From: a virus
IMG/VR virus record: IMGVR_UViG_3300025099_000082
Location: 1-32,412 of that record
Direction: 5' to 3' (one strand)
Length of the DNA: 32,412 nucleotides
The notes beneath the pieces are model-generated. The model had not been told where the DNA came from and searched no databases. It worked only from the letters and a program-made list of their open reading frames with translations. Every line of letters starts with the position of its first letter. The stretch's first letter is position 1. The translations under genes were made by a program, and so were the position numbers. Shown piece by piece: positions 1 through 7,223 of this stretch.

Positions 1-363
1 TGATTTTCCTAATGCAATAAAATAATCATCATCCCCGCTATTTGTGCCATCCCAATACACCCACATAGAAACCGATAATTTGGTTAGACTATTAACTATA
101 TTGCCCCCAATATTTATGTTACTACTAGTTGCATTAAACCTTGCACCATAGTTTATCTTACCTCCTACTCCGAAGTCAACGTTGGAAGGTGTGCCATCGT
201 AAGAACCACTTGCTTCACTTGCATCATAATCCAAAGAATATAAAGCTACACCTTCATCAGCAGATGTTCCTGTAAATGGATTTACATCTTCGGTTAAACA
301 AGCCGCATCACCAGATGAAGCTACTATACCTCCTGTGGTAAAAAACTTCTTATTAAAACTCAT
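1..363 (-). CDS. LamG-like (concanavalin A-fold) tail/receptor-binding protein, 3' end outside window
   Basis: An open frame runs from an ATG at 363 to the window edge without a stop, giving 121 codons of a longer protein. After about 35 residues it reads like the start of a LamG/concanavalin A-like jelly-roll domain: a VALYSLDYDAS strand, then GGKINYGARFNATSSNINIG and LSVSMWVYWDGT, a spacing typical of LamG_3-type lectin domains. Such domains occur in phage tail tip or fibre proteins that bind host glycans. It is the last gene read in the structural operon and starts one base after the preceding stop, so it is co-translated with tail genes. The lectin fold is inferred from pattern only; ligand and full length cannot be seen. 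Confidence 0.72.
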   Translation of the reverse strand, partial: MSFNKKFFTTGGIVASSGDAACLTEDVNPFTGTSADEGVALYSLDYDASEASGSYDGTPSNVDFGVGGKINYGARFNATSSNINIGGNIVNSLTKLSVSMWVYWDGTNSGDDDYFIALGKS

Positions 364-364
364 A

Positions 365-919
365 TTATTCTATTTCAGATGAAGGAAAAAATTGTACGTT
401 GTATTGCAATGCAGTCTTGTAAGACTTCTTAGCATTTACCTCAGCTTCTAACCTATCGGCTTCTGTAAGTATTCCTGCTCTCTCTGTTGCAACATCCGAA
501 CTAATAGCAATGTCCCTCTCTGCTTTTCTTATAATTTGCCAATCGGTGGGTTGTAACAAACTACCTGCCTTAGATTTTATCTCTGCTATCTTACTTGCTT
601 TGATGTCAGCTATCTTATACCTTTTTTCTTTTTCTCCTGTTGGCTCTCCATCTTCTCCGATAACATCTACCTCCTTATTAAAGTCAATATCGGTTATAGG
701 AAACGTAAATATCTTTTTACTTTCATCCCATTGCAAACCGCCTCTGTTTTGAGTTTGTGGGTCATAGCTTGGTTTTACTACATCATAAAAACCTTCTGCT
801 TCTATAGTTTCTGTAGATGCCTTTCTAAAGTTTAGTATTACACTTCCATCTGACTTAGTGTATGTAGAAGGTAATGTTTTGTATACCTGTACTTGTCCGT
901 TTTTTACTCTTGCTTTCAT
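365..919 (-). CDS. Putative tail-fibre-associated protein (assembly-chaperone-like C-terminus)
   Basis: This 184-aa soluble protein has no signal peptide or membrane segment. The first 70 residues form a beta-rich part containing GFYDVVKP and GGLQWDESKK. Residues about 90-125 are charged and helical. The C-terminal third contains LQPTDWQIIRKAERDIA followed by a helix with RAGILTEADRLEAEV. A Trp-centred motif followed by a helix of this kind is common at the C-terminus of small phage proteins encoded beside tail fibres, some of which are fibre assembly chaperones. It lies between a fibre-like protein (stop at 922) and the LamG-like protein. Role as chaperone or small fibre component is inference. 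Confidence 0.5.
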   Translation of the reverse strand: MKARVKNGQVQVYKTLPSTYTKSDGSVILNFRKASTETIEAEGFYDVVKPSYDPQTQNRGGLQWDESKKIFTFPITDIDFNKEVDVIGEDGEPTGEKEKRYKIADIKASKIAEIKSKAGSLLQPTDWQIIRKAERDIAISSDVATERAGILTEADRLEAEVNAKKSYKTALQYNVQFFPSSEIE

Positions 920-921
920 AA

Positions 922-1665
922 TTATGCTGTTGTTGAAGATGTATAAGTTCCTACTGCAAAGTGATATACTTTAGCTCCTGCTGTATCATCAGTACACATT
1001 ATCTGGATTATATTGTCTGTTGAGCCATCGTAGTTCGCGCTACCTACTTTGTTAAAGGTAGAGCCTGTTTCCGCAAAAGTTACGGTATGATTACCACTTA
1101 CTACCAAATCTATTACCTGTCCCTGTTGAGCATTTGAAATTGTAAATGTTGAATTATTATCCATTGTAGCTGTGAAAGTTGCTGCCAAATCGAAATTTAA
1201 AGCAAAAGCACTTCCTGTCCCTAGAGGTGATAGTTCTGTGTAACTTGGATGTAATTGTTGATGGTCTACTCCGTTGTCAGTAATCTGAACGTCATCAGTG
1301 TTTACTGTTATACCAGTACCTGCTCCTACGTTTAGTGTAGCACTTCCGCCTGATTCATTTACTCCTGTTAGACCACCACCTGCGTTTACATCTTCTATGT
1401 CAGCTGATACGGCAAAATTAAGTTTACCTGATGTGTCATCATAAGTTACTGAGATGTTAGTTTCTGTATTTCCCGAAACCATTGCACCAATTATGTCTTG
1501 AATATTTTCGCTAAAAGTCAAACCACCTATGTCAAGTGCGTCTGTATAACTGTCTGTGCTTCCATATATATCATGGAACATTTGTCTAACTGCTACAAAA
1601 GCGTCCCTGAGCTTATCTCCTTGTCCGCTGTTAGCTGTTGATACATTTAAATTTTGTGAAGCCAT
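922..1665 (-). CDS. Tail fibre-like structural protein
   Basis: This is a 247-aa protein rich in Gly, Thr, Ser and Asn and short beta-type repeats, typical of phage fibres. The N-terminal 40 residues (SQNLNVSTANSGQGDKLRDA, then RQMFHDIYG) resemble the attachment segment of fibre proteins in large marine phages. Residues about 60-110 (NTETNISVTYDDTSGKL, then GGGLTG) look like the repetitive shaft of short tail fibres. The C-terminal part is a beta-sandwich-like region with VIDLVVSGNHTVTF. It follows a small 76-aa gene and precedes the putative fibre chaperone and the LamG-like protein, so a place at the tail tip is likely. The receptor is unknown. Confidence 0.62.
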   Translation of the reverse strand: MASQNLNVSTANSGQGDKLRDAFVAVRQMFHDIYGSTDSYTDALDIGGLTFSENIQDIIGAMVSGNTETNISVTYDDTSGKLNFAVSADIEDVNAGGGLTGVNESGGSATLNVGAGTGITVNTDDVQITDNGVDHQQLHPSYTELSPLGTGSAFALNFDLAATFTATMDNNSTFTISNAQQGQVIDLVVSGNHTVTFAETGSTFNKVGSANYDGSTDNIIQIMCTDDTAGAKVYHFAVGTYTSSTTA

Positions 1666-1676
1666 AATTTATTTTT

Positions 1677-1907
1677 TTATTCGAATAATGTTACTAATGT
1701 TAAGTCAGCACTTAAATCCATAGAATCTACACTGTATAATTGGTTGTCATCTATTGTTAGTGCCAATGTTTCTGTTTGTCCCCCCTGTAAAGAATCTAAA
1801 AAGCAATCAGGAGATGAAAAATGAGGAATCGCCTCTGCTACAGTGAAATCTTCGTTTCCGAATTCCGTAAAGCAGTAAATCTTACCCCAACCTATCGAAT
1901 TTGCCAT
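1677..1907 (-). CDS. Small putative structural protein
   Basis: This is a 76-aa acidic protein starting MANSIGWGKIYCF and containing QTETLALTIDDNQLYSVDSM. It has no membrane segment. The ATG directly follows the stop of the 33-codon gene upstream, with no bases between them, which supports both genes. Predicted strands and its place before the fibre gene suggest a small tail or virion component. I do not recognise the family. Confidence 0.5.
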   Translation of the reverse strand: MANSIGWGKIYCFTEFGNEDFTVAEAIPHFSSPDCFLDSLQGGQTETLALTIDDNQLYSVDSMDLSADLTLVTLFE

Positions 1908-2009
1908 TTAAATCTTTTCCTTTATAATATAACTATTTAACTTTATTTCGTTTTCTTTTTTAGGCTTGTAGGTTGTTTTAACCTTAGTCTTCTTTTTTTT
2001 ATATCCCAT
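1908..2009 (-). CDS. 33-aa Lys-rich small protein
   Basis: An ATG at 2009 opens a 33-codon frame, MGYKKKKTKVKTTYKPKK continuing to EKI and TAA. About a third of the residues are Lys. It fits exactly between neighbours: two bases after the stop of the 167-aa gene, and its TAA abuts the ATG of the 76-aa gene. That packing is the main argument that it is translated. A tiny basic peptide in a head-tail operon could bind DNA or neutralise charge, but no function can be assigned. Confidence 0.5.
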   Translation of the reverse strand: MGYKKKKTKVKTTYKPKKENEIKLNSYIIKEKI

Positions 2010-2011
2010 GA

Positions 2012-2515
2012 TTAAAACACCCAGCCGTTAAAGAGTGCATCCTTATCTGGATATATATCCTCGTTATTGTTAGTGTAGTACTCAGGGAATAAAGATGATG
2101 CGTTAAAACTCATGTAATCTATAAATCTATTGGCATAGTACTCAGCATAATCTCTTTCCTTTGCTATCAATATATCAATCTCCGTTTTCTCCGCTAACTG
2201 ACTATTCTCACTTGTATGTTTGTATACACCTCCATTAGCAACTGTATAGGCAGCAAAAGGAAGATATTCACTCATTGCGAAATGGATTAACATAGGCTGA
2301 ATATAGTCATTGACTAAATTTAAATAGTCTCCTGCCAAAGTATCTGCAATTATATCAGCACTAATCTTATTGTATAAATCCGTTCCAAGGTAATTTCTAA
2401 CATGAATCTCTTGGGCTAGTTTAATAAACTGTATAAACTTATCAGTATCTACATTACCACTAAGAGCTGTATTCTTTACTAAATCTTGACGTTTTATAAA
2501 TAAAGCTGTAGCCAT
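2012..2515 (-). CDS. Putative head-tail connector/adaptor-like protein
   Basis: This 167-aa, mainly alpha-helical protein begins MATALFIKRQDLVKNTALSG. Residues about 25-45 give FIQFIKLAQEIHVRNYLGTD, followed by IQPMLIHFAMSEYLPFA. The pattern of helices ending near a YYTNN tail resembles small structural proteins of Bacteroidota phages (I recall the DUF6712 type) encoded just after the portal, where HK97 gp6-like connectors usually lie. Its ATG overlaps the portal stop by one base (TAATG), implying translational coupling. Structural role is likely; the exact connector position is inferred from gene order. Confidence 0.5.
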   Translation of the reverse strand: MATALFIKRQDLVKNTALSGNVDTDKFIQFIKLAQEIHVRNYLGTDLYNKISADIIADTLAGDYLNLVNDYIQPMLIHFAMSEYLPFAAYTVANGGVYKHTSENSQLAEKTEIDILIAKERDYAEYYANRFIDYMSFNASSLFPEYYTNNNEDIYPDKDALFNGWVF

Positions 2516-3768
2516 TATTCTTCTTCTGTTTGGGGTTCAACTTCTGTTTGTTGAGAGTCCTTCTTAACACCAGTTTCTTTCTCTATTTCAGACTCGGTAA
2601 CTGCGTTAGTTAAGTCGGTGAATTCAAGAGGTTGTAATGTCTTAAAGTACACATCTAAATCTATATTGTTGTATTCAAGTATTCTTTCCAATTCATCAAG
2701 AATAGTAACCTGCATTGGTCTTATAACGGTATTATCCATCAATACTGATGCTGTCTGAAGCTCCTCTGCATTATTACCAAGACCAGAATTATCTTTAATC
2801 CCTACAAGCATTGGAGATACAATTCTATGGGACACCATAACCTTTTTCATGGACTCATCAGAAAGGAACTGGTATTGTTGATGAGCATCCGTAAGTTGCA
2901 CGGGTTCTATAGTAGCCGCTAATTCTTTACTGTCATTAAAAGCTAAGATAAACTTACCTGCGTTTGAACTGCCGCTAAATTTATTGTATATAGCTCTTTC
3001 TATTTCATCTCTCTGCTCCTTATCTGGGACTCCATTATTGAAGTTGATAAGCATCGATGGTGCAAGACCATTCTGAATGTTGTTTATATGGTAGTTTGCT
3101 ATTTCTTCTTCAAGTTCCGCATACTGTAGCCCTCCTTGATAATCTACAGGAGAGTAGTAGTAAAAACCTGCTCTGTAGGGTCTGATGTATAGAATTTCTA
3201 TGCCTTGGTTTGAAGTGCCAAAAGCAGGAATGCGTTTAGGTTTATCACTCGGTTTTATGTTAATCCAATCAGAAGAATAGTAGTACGCTTTTATCTCACC
3301 ATCATTAGAAACCTTCTCAGCTCTCAATGTTTCGATTGGCATGTGTTCTACTTGAACAATTTTACTTCTATCCTTACTATATATTACCTGAACAGCAGCT
3401 TGTCCCATCATCTTGTAATCGTAGCATACTTTCTTCATGCAATCCTTCCTAAGTAGCTTTTTCATCTCAGCATACTCAGTAGGTTTATCTTCACTATCTG
3501 TGGCATCTAATCCCTTACCGTATATCATTTCTGATATTCCATTTACAGAAGCATTGTTGGTTGGAGACCCATTATACCTATCTATTAGATAGTCAAAGTA
3601 ATCGTTCTCATCTCCATACTCAACCCAATCATTCCTGCCATTCTCACTGACCTCTGGTCTACTATAAGATGACAATCCTATAACGTGGATAGATTGCTCC
3701 ACCTTTTTTACTATTGAATTCACGTTGGCTCTATTTCTTGCCATTTTGATTGATTTATTCTTACTCAT
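2515..3768 (-). CDS. Portal protein
   Basis: This 417-aa protein matches the portal pattern of flavobacterial siphoviruses. The N-terminal region contains WVEYGDENDYFDYLIDRYNG followed by NNASVNGISEMIYGKGLDA. The central part has YYSPVDYQGGLQYAELEEE and ENYH-type segments ending NGLAPSMLINFNNG, with a typical stem/crown region after it. Residues about 290-330 (DAHQQYQFLSDESMKKVMVS, then HRIVSPMLVGI) match the SPP1/PBSX-type portal C-terminal core. Portals form the dodecameric DNA channel at one capsid vertex and dock terminase. It is coupled to both neighbours by TAATG overlaps. Oddly, it lies about 18 kb downstream of the large terminase and after the major capsid gene, whereas portal usually precedes protease and capsid. 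Confidence 0.82.
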   Translation of the reverse strand: MSKNKSIKMARNRANVNSIVKKVEQSIHVIGLSSYSRPEVSENGRNDWVEYGDENDYFDYLIDRYNGSPTNNASVNGISEMIYGKGLDATDSEDKPTEYAEMKKLLRKDCMKKVCYDYKMMGQAAVQVIYSKDRSKIVQVEHMPIETLRAEKVSNDGEIKAYYYSSDWINIKPSDKPKRIPAFGTSNQGIEILYIRPYRAGFYYYSPVDYQGGLQYAELEEEIANYHINNIQNGLAPSMLINFNNGVPDKEQRDEIERAIYNKFSGSSNAGKFILAFNDSKELAATIEPVQLTDAHQQYQFLSDESMKKVMVSHRIVSPMLVGIKDNSGLGNNAEELQTASVLMDNTVIRPMQVTILDELERILEYNNIDLDVYFKTLQPLEFTDLTNAVTESEIEKETGVKKDSQQTEVEPQTEEE

Positions 3769-4103
3769 TATATAATAACAAAATCATTATCGTAGCTATT
3801 TTCCTCTACATATTCTCCAGTATTAGCAAAATACTTATCTAAACCAGTTTGGTCAGTGCAGAATATTAAACCTCTATATATCTCCGTAGAGCCATCTTTT
3901 ACCCTGTAGGTATACTGATTACCCTCTTTAAGTGAGAAAGTGCCTGTAAGCACCATGTAATCGCCTTGTGAGGTCTTTGAGACGGTTACTGTAGATGTAG
4001 TTCTTGTGGATTTATCTGTTAGGGATAAAGTTGGCGAACTGGCATCTATTCTCGGCACAATCGTGAGCGATTGATTTGATGTCGAAGTTGTTAGAATCTC
4101 CAT
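3768..4103 (-). CDS. Small beta-rich structural protein
   Basis: I place the start at the ATG at 4103 (MEILTTSTSNQSL), because the longer frame begins with TTG at 4118. The 111-aa product is rich in Ser/Thr and alternating strands, with TGTFSLKEGNQYTYRVKDGS and EIYRGLIFCTDQ, and ends in acidic residues. The arrangement looks like one Ig-like or beta-sandwich domain. It sits between a terminator and the portal gene, whose ATG overlaps its stop. Neck, connector or decoration roles are all possible. Confidence 0.5.
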   Translation of the reverse strand: MEILTTSTSNQSLTIVPRIDASSPTLSLTDKSTRTTSTVTVSKTSQGDYMVLTGTFSLKEGNQYTYRVKDGSTEIYRGLIFCTDQTGLDKYFANTGEYVEENSYDNDFVII

Positions 4104-4140
4104 ACTAAAGTAACGCAAAACTGCATTTTTGTTTTATATA

Positions 4141-4170
4141 ATAAAAAAGAGGGCATAAAGCCCCCTCTTT
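4141..4170 (-). terminator. Intrinsic terminator after the 183-aa structural gene
   Basis: Read on the minus strand, an 8-bp stem AAAGAGGG/CCCTCTTT encloses a 9-base loop and is followed by a T-rich run. It lies 24 bases past the stop at 4194 and directly before the 4103 gene. Confidence 0.8.
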
Positions 4171-4193
4171 AAATCTACACTATACTCCTAATA

Positions 4194-4745
4194 CTACACT
4201 GCCCTTTGTGTAGAAGGGGTGTCAGTAGCAGAAGTCATACCTACGAATGGGTCAGCAGTAGTAGCTCCATCAACAAAATTAGGCATGGTGGTCTCATTTG
4301 CAGTAAGAGTCAGAGTATACCCCTGAAGGTCTCCCATTGCAGTTCCACTAACCATAGTACCTCCAGTTACTTCAGCACCATGTTCTCTCCCTACAAGAAG
4401 AAGGCTTCCGTCAAAAGTTTCTAGGAAAACATGAGGTCTTCCGTATGCCATTAACTTTAATTCCTTATTATCTTCTTTACTTAGTTTGTGTAGCGTTACA
4501 TTTACTACTTGTTCAAAGAATGTTGTTCCATTCTCTAAAGAACTTTGAATATTTGTCTCTAAGGAAGAATTACCTTTAACATCGTAAGTGTGATAAGTAA
4601 AAGTACCACCCATATCTGTAACTTCATCATTAGAACCAACAGTAACAGCTCCTAAATCTCCGAAATCTACAAAATGAATTTTTCTTATACCACCTACAGC
4701 ATCTTTACATGGTTTTAGTCTCCCACCAGTTAAATCACAACTCAT
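4194..4745 (-). CDS. Conserved structural protein, possibly major tail tube protein
   Basis: This 183-aa protein starts MSCDLTGGRLKPCKDAVGG and continues with KIHFVDFGD. A central segment, VKGNSSLETNIQSSLENGTT, leads to FFEQVVNVTLHKL, followed by GRPHVFLETFDG and GTAMGDLQGYTLTLTANE. I recognise this arrangement from structural proteins of Bacteroidota phages. The beta-rich composition with Gly-containing turns fits a tail tube or decoration subunit. It lies between two terminator hairpins, directly after the capsid gene, which suggests its level is set separately. Tail tube is the best guess; a head decoration protein is the alternative given its position. Confidence 0.5.
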   Translation of the reverse strand: MSCDLTGGRLKPCKDAVGGIRKIHFVDFGDLGAVTVGSNDEVTDMGGTFTYHTYDVKGNSSLETNIQSSLENGTTFFEQVVNVTLHKLSKEDNKELKLMAYGRPHVFLETFDGSLLLVGREHGAEVTGGTMVSGTAMGDLQGYTLTLTANETTMPNFVDGATTADPFVGMTSATDTPSTQRAV

Positions 4746-4763
4746 ATCTTTTATGTTTTAAAT

Positions 4764-4800
4764 AAAAAAGGGTAGGTAGGCACTTGGCTTACCCACCCTT
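4764..4800 (-). terminator. Intrinsic terminator after major capsid gene
   Basis: On the minus strand an 11-bp stem (AAGGGTGGGTA with TACCTACCCTT, one G-U pair) is followed by TTTTTTATT. It begins 21 bases after the capsid stop. It probably gives partial termination, so that capsid mRNA exceeds downstream mRNA and has a protected 3' end. Confidence 0.82.
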
Positions 4801-4820
4801 ATTTCTTGGTTAATTATTTA

Positions 4821-5777
4821 TTAGATAGAGTAAAGTACAACATCTCCACCAATTCCATGTTGAATACCTGCGGTATATCTCATAACGATTCTTACGTTTT
4901 GAGACCCATCGATATCAGCCATATCAATAACTTTAACTTGGTTATGGTCAGATAGTAGACCAGTTCCAAAGAACAAGTTAGACTTCTCAGCAGCAACCAT
5001 TTTGTTGCTTGGTAGACCTTGCGCCAACTCTACGTTGATACCATCAAATGTCAATGCTCCTCCGTTGAACCATTGAGTACCTTTGTTGTCAGTACCATTA
5101 GCTCCTGCGTTTGAAGCGATACTTCCGAATCCACCTAAAGCTCTTACATAAGCTCTATATACGTTAGAAGCAACATAGATAGTTAAGTCTTCTTTTCCGT
5201 ATACAGTAGATGGAATTAAATCTGCAGTAGCTCCAAGCTCTTGGATTACGTTAGCAGCAGTTACAGATGTTTCAGTAGTGGTAACATCATTTACGTCTGA
5301 ATCAGCTCCTAAAGTAGTAAGGAACCCATCAAATTCACCTGCAGTTGCGTTAGTGCCATTCCATACAGTTTGCTCTACTTTTTGAGCTACTTTGTCAGCT
5401 ACATGAGCAATCAAGAAATCAGAGAAATTTGGGGGTAGGTCACTGTAAGCAGAATATCCCATCTGAACCGCTTCCCAGTCAGATACAAAATCTTTTTTAC
5501 AAAGCTCCAAATTTACTTGAAATTCTTCAGGTTGTAGGATTCTCTCACTCAAAGCGAGTACTCCTGTTGATTTAGTGAAGTCACAAGTTGCATCAGCTAC
5601 AATATCGCCAGATACAGCTTTCTTTAGTACTTCTTTAAATTTAACATTGGGTTTAATCGTAATTAGATTATTAGCCAATGTTGAACCACTCAATAGGGCA
5701 GCAGAAATATATTTTCCTGCAAACTCCCCTGCATAAGTAGTGGTTATCGGTGTGGTTAAACTTTCGCCTCCTGCCAT
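4821..5777 (-). CDS. Major capsid protein (HK97-fold type)
   Basis: This 318-aa protein follows a scaffold-like gene by 26 bases. It has an N-arm region (GGESLTTPITTTYAGEFAGK, then YISAALLSGSTLA), a long helix region (PPNFSDFLIAHVADKVAQKV then EQTVWNG, typical of the HK97 spine/P-domain), and a C-terminal part with GIQHGIGGDVVLYSI. LSERILQPEEFQVNLELCKK is of a type common in Bacteroidota phage capsid subunits. No protease site can be named. The leader upstream is A-rich without a Shine-Dalgarno, as in highly expressed Bacteroidota genes, and a strong hairpin follows, both consistent with the most abundant virion protein. Confidence 0.85.
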   Translation of the reverse strand: MAGGESLTTPITTTYAGEFAGKYISAALLSGSTLANNLITIKPNVKFKEVLKKAVSGDIVADATCDFTKSTGVLALSERILQPEEFQVNLELCKKDFVSDWEAVQMGYSAYSDLPPNFSDFLIAHVADKVAQKVEQTVWNGTNATAGEFDGFLTTLGADSDVNDVTTTETSVTAANVIQELGATADLIPSTVYGKEDLTIYVASNVYRAYVRALGGFGSIASNAGANGTDNKGTQWFNGGALTFDGINVELAQGLPSNKMVAAEKSNLFFGTGLLSDHNQVKVIDMADIDGSQNVRIVMRYTAGIQHGIGGDVVLYSI

Positions 5778-5803
5778 TTTAATTGATTTTAGTTATTTAT
5801 TAT

Positions 5804-6310
5804 TTATGAATTAATTCTACTTAAAACTCTACCCATAGTACTAGCGGGTCTGTTAGAGTTGTTTAGGTTGATGTCCAACTTACCTTTTGAATCTGCCTCT
5901 GGACTATGTTTAATTGGTTCGGCAGCAGGTTCTTCGGATAACTTCTCTAATTGCTTAGACAAATCTTCTTTTTGACTCTTGTACTCTTGTAGTTCGCCTT
6001 TAACAGCTTCTTTAAGAGCATCAAGTTCAGACTTCATTGCAGAGATGGCAGATTTAAAATCTTCTTCAGTAACATAACCTTCCATCAATTCAACTTCTTC
6101 TTCAGCCTCAACCTCAGATACTTCTTCAGTTGATTCTTCATTTAATTCTTCTGCGACTTCCTCTACAGCTTCCTCTTTACTTTCGGAAGACAACACTTCC
6201 TCTTGGACTTCTTCTTCCATGATATCCTGAGCAAGTTCATCTTCTTTGGTAAGCAAGGACAACTTCTGTAGAATTTCGTCTAAAATTGTTGTTGCTTTTG
6301 TACCCTCCAT
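5804..6310 (-). CDS. Capsid scaffold protein
   Basis: This 168-aa, highly acidic protein has a Glu/Val-rich stretch at about residues 25-75 (EEEVQEEVLSSESKEEAVEE is one segment). A predicted coiled coil at about 85-125 contains DFKSAISAMKSELDALKEAV, and a basic C-terminus has STMGRVLSRINS. This layout (acidic low-complexity part, coiled coil, short basic tail) is typical of phage scaffolds that bind the inner capsid surface with the C-terminus. It lies immediately before the capsid gene and after the maturation protease, which would degrade it. No sequence family can be named. Confidence 0.75.
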   Translation of the reverse strand: MEGTKATTILDEILQKLSLLTKEDELAQDIMEEEVQEEVLSSESKEEAVEEVAEELNEESTEEVSEVEAEEEVELMEGYVTEEDFKSAISAMKSELDALKEAVKGELQEYKSQKEDLSKQLEKLSEEPAAEPIKHSPEADSKGKLDINLNNSNRPASTMGRVLSRINS

Positions 6311-6365
6311 GATGTTTTTATTTATAATAAAATAATATAGTTACTGAATAGTGTTAGATTTTTGT

Positions 6366-7223
6366 TTATGGACAACATTCATTGAATGTAAATTCTCGAT
6401 AGAAATTACTTCCACTTGAACCTCCAAAAGACAAGTCTTGAATATCACAAGGGTTCAATAGATTGTTTCCACTCACTTCATAATTCCTCACTTCTACTGC
6501 TCCAGCATTACCACTTGCATTGTTTTGAGTGTTTTTCATATATATTGTGTTGGTGCCAGAATATAATAATGATGGGTCAAATCTATGGATAACCATCCCC
6601 CCTATAGGACAGGTAAAGTCAGCTTCAGTTATAACCAAATCAGTGTTGGTTGAAGCTATAAAGACAGAGCCTATCAGTTCATTAGAATTCAAATCAACAT
6701 CGCCTATTTTAGTGCCATTTAGATATATATCGAAGTTATCGTCTGTAACGGAGTTTGAATTGCATATTTGGAATACTAACACTCTATCAGGGCAACTTGG
6801 AGCAGGGTCTCCCTCTGGGTCTAATACCTCTGAACTTAAAGCAGTACATTCAGCACAATCATCAAAAGGTATGCCTATTGACGTTATAATCTCAACACCC
6901 TCAAAGTTTCTTTCTTCATTTACAGTATAACACCCTTCTTGACCATTCTGTAAGGTCATGTAATAGGTAGTTCCAACATTTAAAGTTCCATGATAATGTG
7001 CGTTTTTATGGTGTCCATCGTCACAGTTAGTTATACGATAAGCTGAGTGCCCTGCGCTAACAGCAGGAGCGGAATTTGTAACGACACCTATTCCTTGAGC
7101 TTGTAAACTCCCATCGCAACATTCCGTTGAATACGTTTTTCCATCTGGGCATAGACAAGCTCTCCTATCGTTTTTAGGTGATGTTCTACTGTAGGTAAAT
7201 TTTCTTCTTCTTCTTCTAATCAT
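6366..7223 (-). CDS. Cys-rich structural protein (CLCPDG/ECCDGS motif)
   Basis: This 285-aa protein has a basic N-terminus (MIRRRRRKFTYSR). A Cys-rich motif follows at about residues 23-42, RACLCPDGKTYSTECCDGSL then QAQGIG, which I recall near the ends of structural proteins in flavobacterial phages. The C-terminal part, with NFDIYLNGTKIGDVDLNSNE and GMVIHRFDPSLLYSGTNTIY, looks like a beta-sandwich or carbohydrate-binding-type domain, and the protein ends ECCP. At least a dozen Cys residues suggest metal or disulphide stabilisation. ATGA overlap with the protease stop shows coupling. Its place between protease and scaffold suggests a head decoration or fibre, but this is inference. Confidence 0.5.
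   Translation of the reverse strand: MIRRRRRKFTYSRTSPKNDRRACLCPDGKTYSTECCDGSLQAQGIGVVTNSAPAVSAGHSAYRITNCDDGHHKNAHYHGTLNVGTTYYMTLQNGQEGCYTVNEERNFEGVEIITSIGIPFDDCAECTALSSEVLDPEGDPAPSCPDRVLVFQICNSNSVTDDNFDIYLNGTKIGDVDLNSNELIGSVFIASTNTDLVITEADFTCPIGGMVIHRFDPSLLYSGTNTIYMKNTQNNASGNAGAVEVRNYEVSGNNLLNPCDIQDLSFGGSSGSNFYREFTFNECCP

Noticed and set aside
6529-6930. 133-codon plus-strand frame opposite the Cys-rich structural gene
   Set aside because: No gene on the plus strand is supported anywhere; this frame is antisense to a well-packed minus-strand gene and its sequence has no recognisable domain.
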